Below are positions 40,769 through 49,872 of a stretch of DNA of 64,000 nucleotides, in pieces. The DNA is from CAWBLP01 sp963789495 (GTDB lineage: Bacteria > Pseudomonadota > Alphaproteobacteria > Acetobacterales > Acetobacteraceae): assembly GCA_963789495.1 (NCBI GenBank), contig CAWBLP010000005.1, positions 310,001 to 374,000 of the forward strand. The letters run 5' to 3'. The position numbers and the translations under genes are program-made. How positions within the stretch are numbered: the first letter of the stretch is position 1; each line of letters starts with the position of its first letter. The notes beneath the pieces were generated by a model. It was not told the origin of the DNA. It searched no databases and saw nothing but the letters and a program-made list of their open reading frames with translations.

Positions 40769-42210
40769 GTGTCGATCAGTGCTGACCTGCGCGAGGCGAT
40801 GCAGCTTCACCAGGGGGGCAGTGGGACCGTGCCGCCGCGCTCTATCGCGTTGTGCTGGCGGCGGACCCCTGCAACCCCCACGCGCTGCAACTACTCGGCA
40901 TGCTGGCGGCAGCACAGGGCCGATTCCGTGAGGCAGTCCCCTGCCTGCAGCGCGCGCTTGCCGCCGGAGCGGCTAATGGACCGGTCCATCGCAATCTCGC
41001 GGACGCGCTGAGGGCCGAGAATCGGCTGGACGATGCCTGCACGCATTACCAGCGAGCGGTGGAGCTGGAGCCCAGCAACGCCGTGGCCTGGCAGTCCCTG
41101 GGCGATACCCTGGCGGCTCTTGGGGAAATCCAGACCGCGATTGCTGCACTGCACCGAGCGGTGGCAATCGATCCTGGCCTGACGGCAGCCCGTTGGTCGT
41201 TGGCGATGGCGGGCGATGCGGACGGTTTGACGCCGTTGGAGACCCTGCTCGCTCAACCGGATCTGCCGCCGCATGACCGGATCAATGTGGGATTTGCGCT
41301 GGCGAAGCTCATGGACGGCGTCGGGCGCTACGACGAAGCGTTTGCCCATGTTGCGGCCGCCAATTCGCTGCTGCGAAAGAACCACGCCGCCGCGGGTCAC
41401 GTGTTCGACAGCGTCCGCTTGCGCGACCACATCGATCGGCGGATCGCCAATTGCACGCGAGATTTCTTCACCCGGATGCAGGGAATCGGATCTGACTCGG
41501 ACCGGCCGGTCTTCGTCGTCGGCATGCCGCGATCCGGCACCACGCTGGTCGAGCAAATTCTGGCCAGCCATTCCCAGGTGCGCGGGATCGGCGAGCGGCA
41601 CGATATTGCTGCACTGGTCACCGAACTCAATGGCCACGCCGAGCCGGACGCCTATGGCGCCTGGGATGAAACCTTCTGCCGCCAGCTGGCCGCCAGCCAT
41701 ATTGCCCGATTGGAGGGAGTCGGCGGCGGCGTTCGTCGAGTGGTCGACAAGACGCCGGACAATCTGTTCCATCTGGCCGCCATCGCCGTGTTGTTTCCGG
41801 CGGCGCAGGTCATCATCTGCCGGCGCGATCTGCGGGATATTTGCCTGTCCTGCCATTTCCAGTCGTTTGCCTGGCCGGTACCCTACGCCACCGACCTCAC
41901 CGAATGCGCCCGGCGTGCGCAACAGGTCGATCGCCTGCTGGCCCATTTTCAAGCTGTATTGCCGCTATCGTTGCAGGTCATCCAGTATGAAACCCTGGTC
42001 GCCGACCCCGAAAATGAGACGCGCCGTCTGCTTGCCGGGCTGGGTCTGGATTGGGAAGTCGGCTGCCTGGATTTCCATCGCACCCGGCGCACGGTGCAAA
42101 GCGCTAGTCTGTGGCAGGTGCGCCGCCCGCTCTACGCCAGCTCGGTCGGCCGGTGGCGGCACTATGCAAATCATCTGCAACCCCTGCTGGATGCGTTCGG
42201 GCAGGACTAA
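40769..42210 (+). CDS. TPR-sulfotransferase family protein, N terminus frameshifted
   Basis: A TPR region (for example FREAVPCLQRALAAG and LDDACTHYQRAVELEP) is followed by a sulfotransferase domain. The PAPS 5'-phosphosulfate loop reads GMPRSGTTLVEQIL and the 3'-phosphate motif CRRDLRDICLSC. The acceptor is unknown. The natural start is probably the GTG two bases after gpsA (VSISADLREAMQLHQ); that frame breaks at a run of six G at 40813-40818. One more G would join it to QWDRAAALYRVVLAADP. As written, the uninterrupted part starts at a downstream TTG/CTG-type codon or near 40852. The full span is 3n+2 bases, consistent with one missing base. Confidence 0.8.
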
Positions 42211-42236
42211 ATCGGCGCGCTGCGCTACAGGGGACG

Positions 42237-43802
42237 ATGCTTCGAGGTATATTGACCGTCGGCAGCTGGACTATGGCGAGTCGCGTGCTGGGCTTCGCGC
42301 GCGACATGCTGATCGCGGCAATGCTGGGTGCCGGGCCGGTTGCCGACGCGTTCTTCGTCGCGCTGAAACTGCCCAACCTGTTCCGCCGGTTGTTTGGCGA
42401 AGGGGCGTTCAATGCCGCCTTCGTCCCCGCCTTCTCCGGCATGCTTGCCACCGAGGGACCCCTGGCGGCTCGGCGGTTCGCCGAACAGGCCTTCGCGGTG
42501 ATGACATTCTGGCTGGGCCTGCTGACGATCGCCGGCGAAGTGTTCATGCCGCAGCTGATGTCCGTGCTGGCGCCTGGCTTCGCGGCCGACCCGACGAAAT
42601 TCGCACTTGCTGTGACGCTGTCACGCATCACCTTCCCCTACCTGATCCTGATCTGCCTGGCCGCGCTGGTCTCTGGCGTGTTGAACGGGCTGGAGCGGTT
42701 CACCGCCGCCGCCGCTTCCTACGTGCTGTTCAACGTGATTTCGATCGCCTGCATGCTGTGGTTGACACCGTATGTGCCGACTGCCGGGCATGCGTTGTCC
42801 TGGGGCGTCACCGCGTCCGGCGTGGCACAACTGGGATTGCTGATGTGGGCGCTGCAACGGGCCGGTATGGCGCTGCATATTCCCCGCCCGCGCCTGACCC
42901 CGGAAATGCGGCTGCTGCTGCGGCGCATGGCCCCCGGTCTGGTCGGCGCCGGGGTTACACAGTTGAACCTGGCAGTCGACGTGATCATTGCCAGCCTGCT
43001 GCCGGCGGGCACCGTGTCGCTGCTGTATTACGCCGACAGGGTCCAGCAACTGCCGCTTGGCGTGATCGGCACCGCGGTCGGCACCGCATTGCTGCCGCTG
43101 CTGTCCCGCCAGGTTCGCGCCGGCGAGGCAGCGGCGGCGCGAGGCACGCTGAACCGCGCGATCGAATACGCATTGTTTCTGACGCTGCCGGCAGCAATTG
43201 CACTGATCGTTTCGGCCTATCCGGTCATGTGGGCATTGTTTGGCCGCGGCGCCTTCAGCGCGGAGAGCGCGCATCTGTCCGCTCAAGCGTTGATGGCGTA
43301 CGCGATCGGGCTGCCCGCCTTCGTCCTGGTGAAGGTGCTGGCACCTGGCTTTTTCGCCCGCGGCGATACGGCGACACCGGTGAAGATCGGGATTGCGGCG
43401 GTGGTGCTCAATCTCGGGCTGAATGTCGCGTTCATGGTGCCGCTGCGTCATGTCGGGCCGGCGCTGGCGACCAGCCTGGCAGCGATGTTCAACCTGGGTG
43501 GCCTGGCCATCATGCTGCGGCGGAGTGATCATCTGCAACTGGATGCCACGCTGCGGCGGCGGAGCGTACGGATGATTGCCGCGTCCGCGGTCATGGCGCT
43601 GGCATTGCTGGGCACGCAGCATGTGTTGTTCGTGCCGACGCTGCATGGCTGGGCGCGAATCGGCGCCTTGGTCGTGCTGGTGGGGGTGGGACTGGTGGTT
43701 TACGGGGCTGCAGCAATGGCGTTTGGTGCGGCTGATTGGCGCCAGGTCGGACGCCTACTGGGACGGCGGGTGCCGGGGTTAGCCCGTAGCACTCGCCCGT
43801 GA
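42237..43802 (+). CDS. murJ: Lipid II flippase MurJ
   Basis: MOP-superfamily inner-membrane protein that flips lipid II for peptidoglycan synthesis. 521 residues with about 14 membrane spans. Signature features are the N-terminal SRVLGFARDMLIAAMLGAG, ADAFFVALKLPNLFRRLFGEG split by loops, GAFNAAFVPAF, and ADRVQQLPLGVIGTAVGTALLP. The ATG follows AGGGG. It is 26 bases after the sulfotransferase and likely co-transcribed from the tsaD side. Confidence 0.95.
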   Translation: MLRGILTVGSWTMASRVLGFARDMLIAAMLGAGPVADAFFVALKLPNLFRRLFGEGAFNAAFVPAFSGMLATEGPLAARRFAEQAFAVMTFWLGLLTIAGEVFMPQLMSVLAPGFAADPTKFALAVTLSRITFPYLILICLAALVSGVLNGLERFTAAAASYVLFNVISIACMLWLTPYVPTAGHALSWGVTASGVAQLGLLMWALQRAGMALHIPRPRLTPEMRLLLRRMAPGLVGAGVTQLNLAVDVIIASLLPAGTVSLLYYADRVQQLPLGVIGTAVGTALLPLLSRQVRAGEAAAARGTLNRAIEYALFLTLPAAIALIVSAYPVMWALFGRGAFSAESAHLSAQALMAYAIGLPAFVLVKVLAPGFFARGDTATPVKIGIAAVVLNLGLNVAFMVPLRHVGPALATSLAAMFNLGGLAIMLRRSDHLQLDATLRRRSVRMIAASAVMALALLGTQHVLFVPTLHGWARIGALVVLVGVGLVVYGAAAMAFGAADWRQVGRLLGRRVPGLARSTRP

Positions 43803-43838
43803 CAGGGCGGCGGGTGTCGGGCAGTCAACCATCGTCGA

Positions 43839-43859
43839 GGCTGGGCTGTTCCCCCAGCC
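43839..43859. terminator. Hairpin between convergent murJ and the ureohydrolase gene
   Basis: GGCTGGG pairs with CCCAGCC around a seven-base loop in the 116-base convergent gap. It is suitably placed as a bidirectional terminator. No clear T-tract follows in either direction. Confidence 0.4.
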
Positions 43860-43918
43860 ATCTGAAATCAGGCGCCGCCGGCTGACGCAGGCTCGCACAG
43901 GACCGATCTGCAGCTTTG

Positions 43919-44869
43919 CTACCGGTTGAAATGACCGGCCCGCACTGCCATCCCGATCATGTTGACGATCAGGCGTCCCGCTGTGATGCAGGTGATCTGG
44001 TTCACGTCGTCACGCGGCGTGATCTCCACCACATCCATACCCAGAACACGTCCCTTGCGCACCAGGCCGTGGATCAGCTTGCGAGCCTGCTCGAAGGTCA
44101 CGCCGCCCGGGCACGGTGCTGCCACCGCCGGCGCGATCGCCGGGTCCATCCCATCCAGATCGACCGTAAGGTAATACCGCCCACCGTCCGGAATCCGCGC
44201 CAGCACGGCATCCATGCCGACATCGTGCAGCTCCCAGGCGGTGATCAGATGCGCACCATAGGCTTGCGCCGCCTCGACCTCCTCGGTGCGGGCACTGCCG
44301 GTCGCGCGCAGCCCGATCTGAAAGATCTCACCGATATGCGCCATCTCGGAGGCGCGACGGATCGGACTCGACAGCCCCTGCCGCACGCCGTTCACCTCGT
44401 CGCGCCAGTCGATGTGCTGGTCGATCTGGATCAGCGTGATCGGGCCTTCGCCCTCGAACGCGCGCAGCACCGGGATCGGCACGCCGTGGTCGCCGCCCAG
44501 CACGATCGGCATCGCGCCGGCGCGGAGAATGGAACGCACCGCCTGCTCGGTGTAGCGCATATGCGCCGCCGGATCGCCCAGTTCGGTACGGATGTCACCG
44601 CAATCCACCGCGCGGATCGGCTTGTCGGCATAGAGCGGACCGCCGAGATCGAAGTCATAACGTTCGATCGAGCGGATGATCCGGGTCGAGGCCTCCCGCA
44701 TCGCCGTCGGTCCGTTGCTCTGATCGTTGGTGATATCCTCGTAGCTGTACGCCTGCGCATAGGGCACGCCGAGGAACGCGATATCGGCCTGCAATCCTTC
44801 CAGCGTCGTCACAGGCTCGGAATAGAGAAACGTGCCGGGCGTGCGCCGCGGCGGTTGGGTTGGCGACAT
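43919..44869 (-). CDS. Ureohydrolase (arginase/agmatinase family)
   Basis: Binuclear-manganese hydrolase that releases urea (or formamide) from guanidino compounds. The metal motifs are present: IVLGGDHGVP, IQIDQHIDWR (the usual DAHxD with Gln for Ala), and LTVDLDGMDPAIAPAV. 316 residues is typical. The ATG preceded by AGGGGAATTGTC was chosen over one five codons upstream. It lies 15 bases downstream of the flavin monooxygenase gene and so probably shares its transcript; the substrate may be a guanidino product of that pathway. Agmatine is not implied. Confidence 0.87.
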   Translation of the reverse strand: MSPTQPPRRTPGTFLYSEPVTTLEGLQADIAFLGVPYAQAYSYEDITNDQSNGPTAMREASTRIIRSIERYDFDLGGPLYADKPIRAVDCGDIRTELGDPAAHMRYTEQAVRSILRAGAMPIVLGGDHGVPIPVLRAFEGEGPITLIQIDQHIDWRDEVNGVRQGLSSPIRRASEMAHIGEIFQIGLRATGSARTEEVEAAQAYGAHLITAWELHDVGMDAVLARIPDGGRYYLTVDLDGMDPAIAPAVAAPCPGGVTFEQARKLIHGLVRKGRVLGMDVVEITPRDDVNQITCITAGRLIVNMIGMAVRAGHFNR

Positions 44870-44884
44870 GACAATTCCCCTCAT

Positions 44885-46201
44885 TCAATCGTGCAGATGG
44901 TCGCGCAAGGTGGTGCCAGCATAGTCGCGCCGGAACAAGCCACGCGCCTGCAGCACCGGCACCACGGCTCGGCACACCTGCTCGAACATGCCCGGCATCA
45001 GGGTCGGCGTCATGACGAAGCCGTCGCAGGCCTGCGCTTCGAACAACTCCTGCAACTGGTCCGCGATGGTCTCCGGCGAGCCCACGACCTGCGGACATAA
45101 TTCGCTGGTGGCGAAGCGGCGCGCCGCCTCCCCCAAGGTCAGGCCCTGCGCCTGGGTTCCCTGCAGGATCACATCCAGCGAGCCGCGCGATCCCGCTTCC
45201 AGTTGCATGTCCGCCAGAGGCTGATCGGCCGGATAGCGCGACAGGTCGACACCGATATGACCGGACATCTGCGCCAGCCCGGCCTCGGTCTGCACCAGGT
45301 CGTTGACATAGGCCTGGCGCTCGCGCGCGATCGCATCCGTCTCACCAACGATGATGTCGATTGAAGGCAGGATCAGGCAGTCCTGCGGCGCGCGTCCCTG
45401 CGCGACGACGCGCGTCTTCAGGTCCTGGTAGAACGCCTGCATGTCGGACTTGCTGTGTTGCAGGGTGAATACCAGCTCCCCCCAGCGCGCCGCGAAGTCG
45501 CGGCCGCGCGATGAAGACCCCGCCTGCATGATCACCGGTCGGCCCTGCGGTGAGCGCGGTACCGTCAGCGGCCCGCGCGTCTTGATCCAGCGCCCCTGGT
45601 AGTTGGCGTAATGCACCTTGTCGGGATCGGCGTAGATGCCGCGCTGCTTATCCAGCACCAAAGCGTCCGCATCCCAGCTTTCCCACAGCCGGCACACCGC
45701 CTCCACCACCTCATCGGCGTAGTCGTACCGCGAATCCCGGGCCGGCAACTGGTCCAGTCCGAAATTCTGCGCTTCGAGATGTCCGTGCGAGGCGACAACG
45801 TTCCAGGCAACTCGTCCGCCGCTGAGCAGATCGAGCGTGCCGAGCGCACGCGCGAGATGGTATGGGGGATAGAAGGTGGTGGAGAGCGTTGCACCAAGCC
45901 CGAGATGGCGGGTGACGCGCGACATGATGGAGAGCAGCGGGATCGGATCGAGCAATCCCATCTGTCCGCCGCAGCGCAGGCTGGTGGCGAAGCTGCCGCC
46001 GAACAGGTCGTACAACCCCAATATGTCGGCGAAGAACAGGCTGTCGAATTTTCCCTGCTCCAGCACCCGCGCGATGTGCTCATGCCATTCCGGCGTGAAC
46101 ACGGCCAGATCGGCCTCCGGATGACGCCAGGCACCGTGGTGATGCGCAGTGGGACCTGCCAGCAGGAAGGCCACCAGATGCATCTTGCGTTTAGCTGTCA
46201 T
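44885..46201 (-). CDS. LLM-class FMNH2-dependent monooxygenase (NtaA/SnaA/DszA type)
   Basis: Bacterial-luciferase-like two-component flavin monooxygenase of 438 residues. It starts KMHLVAFLLAGPTAHHHGAW and has FDSLFFADILGLYD, LSTTFYPPYHLARALGTLD, SGGRVAWNVVASH and QAGSSSRGRDFAARWGE, the pattern of the nitrilotriacetate / dibenzothiophene-sulfone / pristinamycin group. It needs FMNH2 from a separate reductase; none is adjacent. The start is the ATG that opens this conserved segment; the frame upstream is antisense to the next gene. It is divergent from the amidohydrolase at 46346. Confidence 0.9.
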   Translation of the reverse strand: MTAKRKMHLVAFLLAGPTAHHHGAWRHPEADLAVFTPEWHEHIARVLEQGKFDSLFFADILGLYDLFGGSFATSLRCGGQMGLLDPIPLLSIMSRVTRHLGLGATLSTTFYPPYHLARALGTLDLLSGGRVAWNVVASHGHLEAQNFGLDQLPARDSRYDYADEVVEAVCRLWESWDADALVLDKQRGIYADPDKVHYANYQGRWIKTRGPLTVPRSPQGRPVIMQAGSSSRGRDFAARWGELVFTLQHSKSDMQAFYQDLKTRVVAQGRAPQDCLILPSIDIIVGETDAIARERQAYVNDLVQTEAGLAQMSGHIGVDLSRYPADQPLADMQLEAGSRGSLDVILQGTQAQGLTLGEAARRFATSELCPQVVGSPETIADQLQELFEAQACDGFVMTPTLMPGMFEQVCRAVVPVLQARGLFRRDYAGTTLRDHLHD

Positions 46202-46345
46202 GCTGCCTGCACCCTGTGCCTGGACAGCAGCACCACGCCGGCGGTTCGCATCATCGGTCTCTCCTACGCTTATCCTGGATTTTGCCGTAGCCTGTCGGCC
46301 CTGAGCAAAGCAAAACTGCGTCGCCACGACTGACAGGAGCAGATC

Positions 46346-47851
46346 ATGCAGAGCGATCCCGTCGTCATCACGGGCGGCACGGTCCTCGCGACCGGCGAGA
46401 CCTCGGCCCGCCCGCTCGACATCGTCCTCAACGGCGACAGCATCGCCGCAATCGTTGCACCTGGAACCGTCCCGGTGCGGCAGCGCATCGACGCCAGCGG
46501 GCGGCTGATCATTCCCGGCCTGATCAATGCCCATACCCACGGTCATGGCGGACTGGCGAAAGGCATCGGCGATCGCTGGTCGTTGGAACTGCTGCTGAAC
46601 GCCGGTCCGTGGATCAATGGCGGCCGCAACGATGACGACCGCTATCTGTCCACGCTGCTCTCCGCGGTGGAGATGCTGCGCAAAGGTTGCACCGCCTGCT
46701 ACGATCTGTCGGCGATGCTGCCGGTGCCGACGGTCGAAGCCCTGCACGATGTTGCCCGCGCCTATGCCGATGTCGGCATGCGCGCCGTGATCTCACCGAT
46801 GATCGCCGATCGCAGCTTCTATCAGGCGATTCCCGGTCTGCTCGATGCGTTCCCGGCAGAACTGCGCCCGTTGGCCGAGGCCATGCGCACCGCCTCCGCC
46901 GACGCCATCCTGGCACCGATCCGCGAGGCCGCCGCGTCGTGGTCGTATTCCCGCGACAGCATCCGCCTCGGCATCGCACCGACCATCCCGCTGCACTGCT
47001 CCGACGCATTCATGCTCGCCTGTCGTGACATCGCGACCGAGTTCGGCCTGCCGGTGCAGACCCATCTCGCGGAATCGCCGGTGCAGCGGGCCGGCGCACA
47101 ACAGCGCTACGGCACCACCCTCACCGCCCATCTCCATCAACTCGGTCTGCTCGGCCCCAGCTTCAGCGGTGCCCACGCCATCTGGATCGATGACGCCGAA
47201 ATCGAACTGCTCGCCCGCCACGGCGCCGCCCTGGCCCATAACCCGGGTTCCAACCTTCGGCTTGGCAACGGTATCGCCGATATGCGCCGCGCCATCGCCG
47301 GCGGCGTCACCGTCGGGGTCGGCACGGACGGTTCGTCATCATCCGACAATCAGAACATGTTCGAAGCGACCCGCCTGGCCGCCTTCGTCTCCCGCGTGTT
47401 CGATCGCCCGCCGGAAGACTGGATCGGCGCGGCCGAGGCGCTGCAACTCGCAACCGAAGGCAGCGCCGCGGTACTCGGCATGGCCGATCTGATCGGCCGC
47501 ATCGCACCGGGATACAAGGCGGACCTGGTGTTCCTCGATCTCGACCACGTCAATCTGGTGCCGCTGAACAACGCCGTGCAGCAACTGGTGAACACCGAAG
47601 ACGGGATTGCGGTGCGCGACGTGATGGTCGGCGGACGGTTCGTGCTGCGCGACGGCGTGCTGCCCGGTCTGGACTGGCCGCGCATCGTTTCGCGCGCGCG
47701 AGAGGCCGCGGCGCGACTGACCGAGGCCAATGCCGCCTCCCGCGCGACCGCCGAACGCCTGGCGCCGGTGGTCAATCATTTCTGCGTCGGTCTGGGCCGC
47801 TGCGCGCACGACCTGCCGCGCCGGCTGCGGGCAGACCCGGTGGGGACGTAA
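46346..47851 (+). CDS. Amidohydrolase, ATZ/TRZ (cytosine-deaminase-like) type
   Basis: Metal-dependent deaminase or dechlorinase-fold enzyme of 501 residues. The catalytic motif set is complete: INAHTHGHGG (HxH), QTHLAES (His), SGAHAIWIDD (His) and GTDGSSSSDNQN (Asp). The family deaminates or hydrolyses N-heterocyclic rings such as guanine, cytosine and triazines, so it fits an N-heterocycle pathway. AGGAG precedes the ATG. It is divergent from the monooxygenase gene across 144 bases. Confidence 0.88.
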   Translation: MQSDPVVITGGTVLATGETSARPLDIVLNGDSIAAIVAPGTVPVRQRIDASGRLIIPGLINAHTHGHGGLAKGIGDRWSLELLLNAGPWINGGRNDDDRYLSTLLSAVEMLRKGCTACYDLSAMLPVPTVEALHDVARAYADVGMRAVISPMIADRSFYQAIPGLLDAFPAELRPLAEAMRTASADAILAPIREAAASWSYSRDSIRLGIAPTIPLHCSDAFMLACRDIATEFGLPVQTHLAESPVQRAGAQQRYGTTLTAHLHQLGLLGPSFSGAHAIWIDDAEIELLARHGAALAHNPGSNLRLGNGIADMRRAIAGGVTVGVGTDGSSSSDNQNMFEATRLAAFVSRVFDRPPEDWIGAAEALQLATEGSAAVLGMADLIGRIAPGYKADLVFLDLDHVNLVPLNNAVQQLVNTEDGIAVRDVMVGGRFVLRDGVLPGLDWPRIVSRAREAAARLTEANAASRATAERLAPVVNHFCVGLGRCAHDLPRRLRADPVGT

Positions 47852-47950
47852 CGATCGGCCTGGCGGGGCAGCCACGCCGCCCGCCCCCGCCCCCCGGCGG
47901 GCGAGGCCTGCGCCGGTCTCACCCCTACACCCCGGCCACACACGCCAACC

Positions 47951-48550
47951 TCACGGCCGTCGTACAATCACCTCGATCGGGGTCGGTCCGAACCCGGCCG
48001 CCGGATTGTTCTGCTGCGGGCAGTTTGACAGCATCGCAATCACCGGCATCTCGGCGCGCAGCTCGACATAGTCACCCGGCTTCGACAGACCAGCCTCGAT
48101 CGCCATGCCGCCATCCTGCCGCACCGGCACGTTCATGAAGAAGTTCACATTCGCCACCACATCGGACGGCGACAGCGACCAGCTCACCAGTTCCGCCACA
48201 AAATTCGCGTGGCAACCCGGCGTGTCCCGGATCCCGTAACGGGTCAGGTTGCTCCAGGCACTGCAGCAGCCGCCAATCGTATCATGCCGACCCACCGTAT
48301 CATCCACGATGGTCAGCAGCACCTGGGCGCGCTCGGAATACAGCTTCGTGCCCTTGCCCAAATAGACGTTGCCGTTGATCTTCATCGTGTTCGCCGCGTT
48401 GTAGCGATCGACCGGCAGCGCCGCGGAATAGGCGAGGAAATCCACCGCCTGCTGGCCGTCCAGATCGACGATGCGCAGCAAATCCCCGGTCTCCAGCCGG
48501 ACCGAGAACCGGCCCCCGGCTTCGATGGTCCGGCGCAACAACTCCGTCAC
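47951..48550 (-). CDS. DUF1989 / urea-carboxylase-associated family protein (first copy)
   Basis: A 199-residue protein with the UAAP/DUF1989 pattern: LLRIVDLDGQQAVDFLAY, DTIGGCCSAWSN, TPGCHANFVAEL, VNFFMNVPV, and MLSNCPQQNNPAAGF. The conserved Cys and His suggest a metal or catalytic site; the family is linked to urea and guanidine metabolism but its reaction is not settled. It lies three bases after the amidohydrolase gene in the same operon. A second, divergent copy lies at 60034-60702. Confidence 0.87.
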   Translation of the reverse strand: MTELLRRTIEAGGRFSVRLETGDLLRIVDLDGQQAVDFLAYSAALPVDRYNAANTMKINGNVYLGKGTKLYSERAQVLLTIVDDTVGRHDTIGGCCSAWSNLTRYGIRDTPGCHANFVAELVSWSLSPSDVVANVNFFMNVPVRQDGGMAIEAGLSKPGDYVELRAEMPVIAMLSNCPQQNNPAAGFGPTPIEVIVRRP

Positions 48551-48553
48551 CGC

Positions 48554-49819
48554 TCAGGCCGCCAGCAGCGCCGGGGACGGGATCAGCGGGCTCTCCGCCG
48601 CCACCACCTTGCCGGCACGGATCGCATAGACCGGGCGCAGCATCTCGGACGCGATCACCGTCTCGCCGCCATTGTCGGTCAGTCGGAACCGCCCCGGCAT
48701 CAGTTCCAGCACGGAGACATCCGCCTCCCGCCCGACTTGCAGCGACCCGATCGTCTCCTCCATCCGCAGCATGCGCGCCGGATTGATGGTAACGGTCGCA
48801 ACCACCTCTTCCAGCTTCATGCCCAGGGTCAGCAGCTCCGTCATGGCATGGGTCAGGTTGAACGGCGCCACGCCGAAGAACGGATTGGCGCTGCGGCCGG
48901 CTTCGTCGCCGCCACTGGGAACGCGCACGTTGTAGCCGTGCATGTCGGCGCCCAGCGTGTAGGGACGAATGCCGGCGGCCAGCACGCGCCGCGCCATCTC
49001 GAAGCTGAAATGCGAGCCATGCCCGACATCCACCGTCACACCGCGTTCCAGCGCCGCCCACACCACCGGGTGGACCTCCCCGGTTTCATCGGAAATAAAT
49101 CCGCCGGGATGGCGGGTGAACGGATGCGCCAGCACGTCGCCCGGCTCCATCAGCGGCATCAGCGCCTGCACCACCTCGTCGGCATTCACCTCGGCGCCCG
49201 GCTTCACCGGCCAGAGCTGGCCGAGATGGATATACAGCGGCAGCCCGGCCTCGCGAGCGATCTGCTTGCTCAGCTTGATCACCTCCAGGCCCCAGCGAGA
49301 CACCCCGCCGGTCTCCGCATGGCCCTTCACGCCGCGCACGATATCCGCGTTCGCCCGCGCCGCCCGCACCGTCGCGCGCACATCCACCTGCCCCGGCCCG
49401 TACAGCTCGGGATACAGATGGCCCTCCAGACCGCCGACCAGATAAGCGGAAATGAAGCACAACGCGCGCGTCTCTGCCAATTCCGCAACAAAATGGCGAA
49501 ACCCCGGCAGCGTCACGCAGCTCGGCCCGCCCTGATCCACCACCGTGGTCACACCGGAGCGCACACCAACCATGTCTGCCTCCAGCCCGAACCGGCCGGT
49601 GACGTGGCGATACACATGGGCATGCGTGTCGATCATGCCGGCAATCACCAGCTTGCCGCTGACATCGGTGGCAACGCGCGCCGCGTCCGCCGGGATGCCA
49701 GCCTCCACCGCGACAATGCGGCCGTTGGTCACCGCCACATCGGCCGGCCCGTCGAACCCGGTCGCCGGATCGATCACCCGGCCGCCATGCAACAGCAGAT
49801 CGAATTTCGCTTCCATCAT
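48554..49819 (-). CDS. Dihydroorotase-like amidohydrolase/deacetylase
   Basis: A 421-residue metallohydrolase of the amidohydrolase superfamily. Ligands are visible: DTHAHVYRH, the probable carboxylated Lys in GVKGHAETGG, IHLGQ, LAHPFTRHPGG, and the catalytic Asp in TLGADMHGYN. Members hydrolyse cyclic amides or acetylated amino acids; this subgroup is uncharacterised. It heads an operon with DUF1989 and is divergent from the molybdenum hydroxylase operon across 53 bases. It may open a ring produced by that hydroxylase (inference). Confidence 0.87.
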   Translation of the reverse strand: MMEAKFDLLLHGGRVIDPATGFDGPADVAVTNGRIVAVEAGIPADAARVATDVSGKLVIAGMIDTHAHVYRHVTGRFGLEADMVGVRSGVTTVVDQGGPSCVTLPGFRHFVAELAETRALCFISAYLVGGLEGHLYPELYGPGQVDVRATVRAARANADIVRGVKGHAETGGVSRWGLEVIKLSKQIAREAGLPLYIHLGQLWPVKPGAEVNADEVVQALMPLMEPGDVLAHPFTRHPGGFISDETGEVHPVVWAALERGVTVDVGHGSHFSFEMARRVLAAGIRPYTLGADMHGYNVRVPSGGDEAGRSANPFFGVAPFNLTHAMTELLTLGMKLEEVVATVTINPARMLRMEETIGSLQVGREADVSVLELMPGRFRLTDNGGETVIASEMLRPVYAIRAGKVVAAESPLIPSPALLAA

Positions 49820-49860
49820 TCGTGGCTCCCAGGACCGGTGATTGCACGCCAGCGGATTTC

Positions 49861-49871
49861 GTCAGTATACA
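49861..49871 (+). promoter_or_regulatory. CGTCAGTATAC motif before the molybdenum hydroxylase operon
   Basis: An 11-base motif with a GTATAC core, ending one base before the ATG of the large subunit. The same 11 bases occur in the same orientation upstream of the nitroreductase-ABC operon. GTATAC cores are common in GntR-family operators. An overlap with the start codon region would suit repression. Confidence 0.3.
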
Positions 49872-49872
49872 G

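Noticed and set aside
42621..43646. Minus-strand frame of 341 codons opposite murJ
   Set aside because: Gln/Arg/His-rich composition typical of the reverse frame of a hydrophobic membrane protein.
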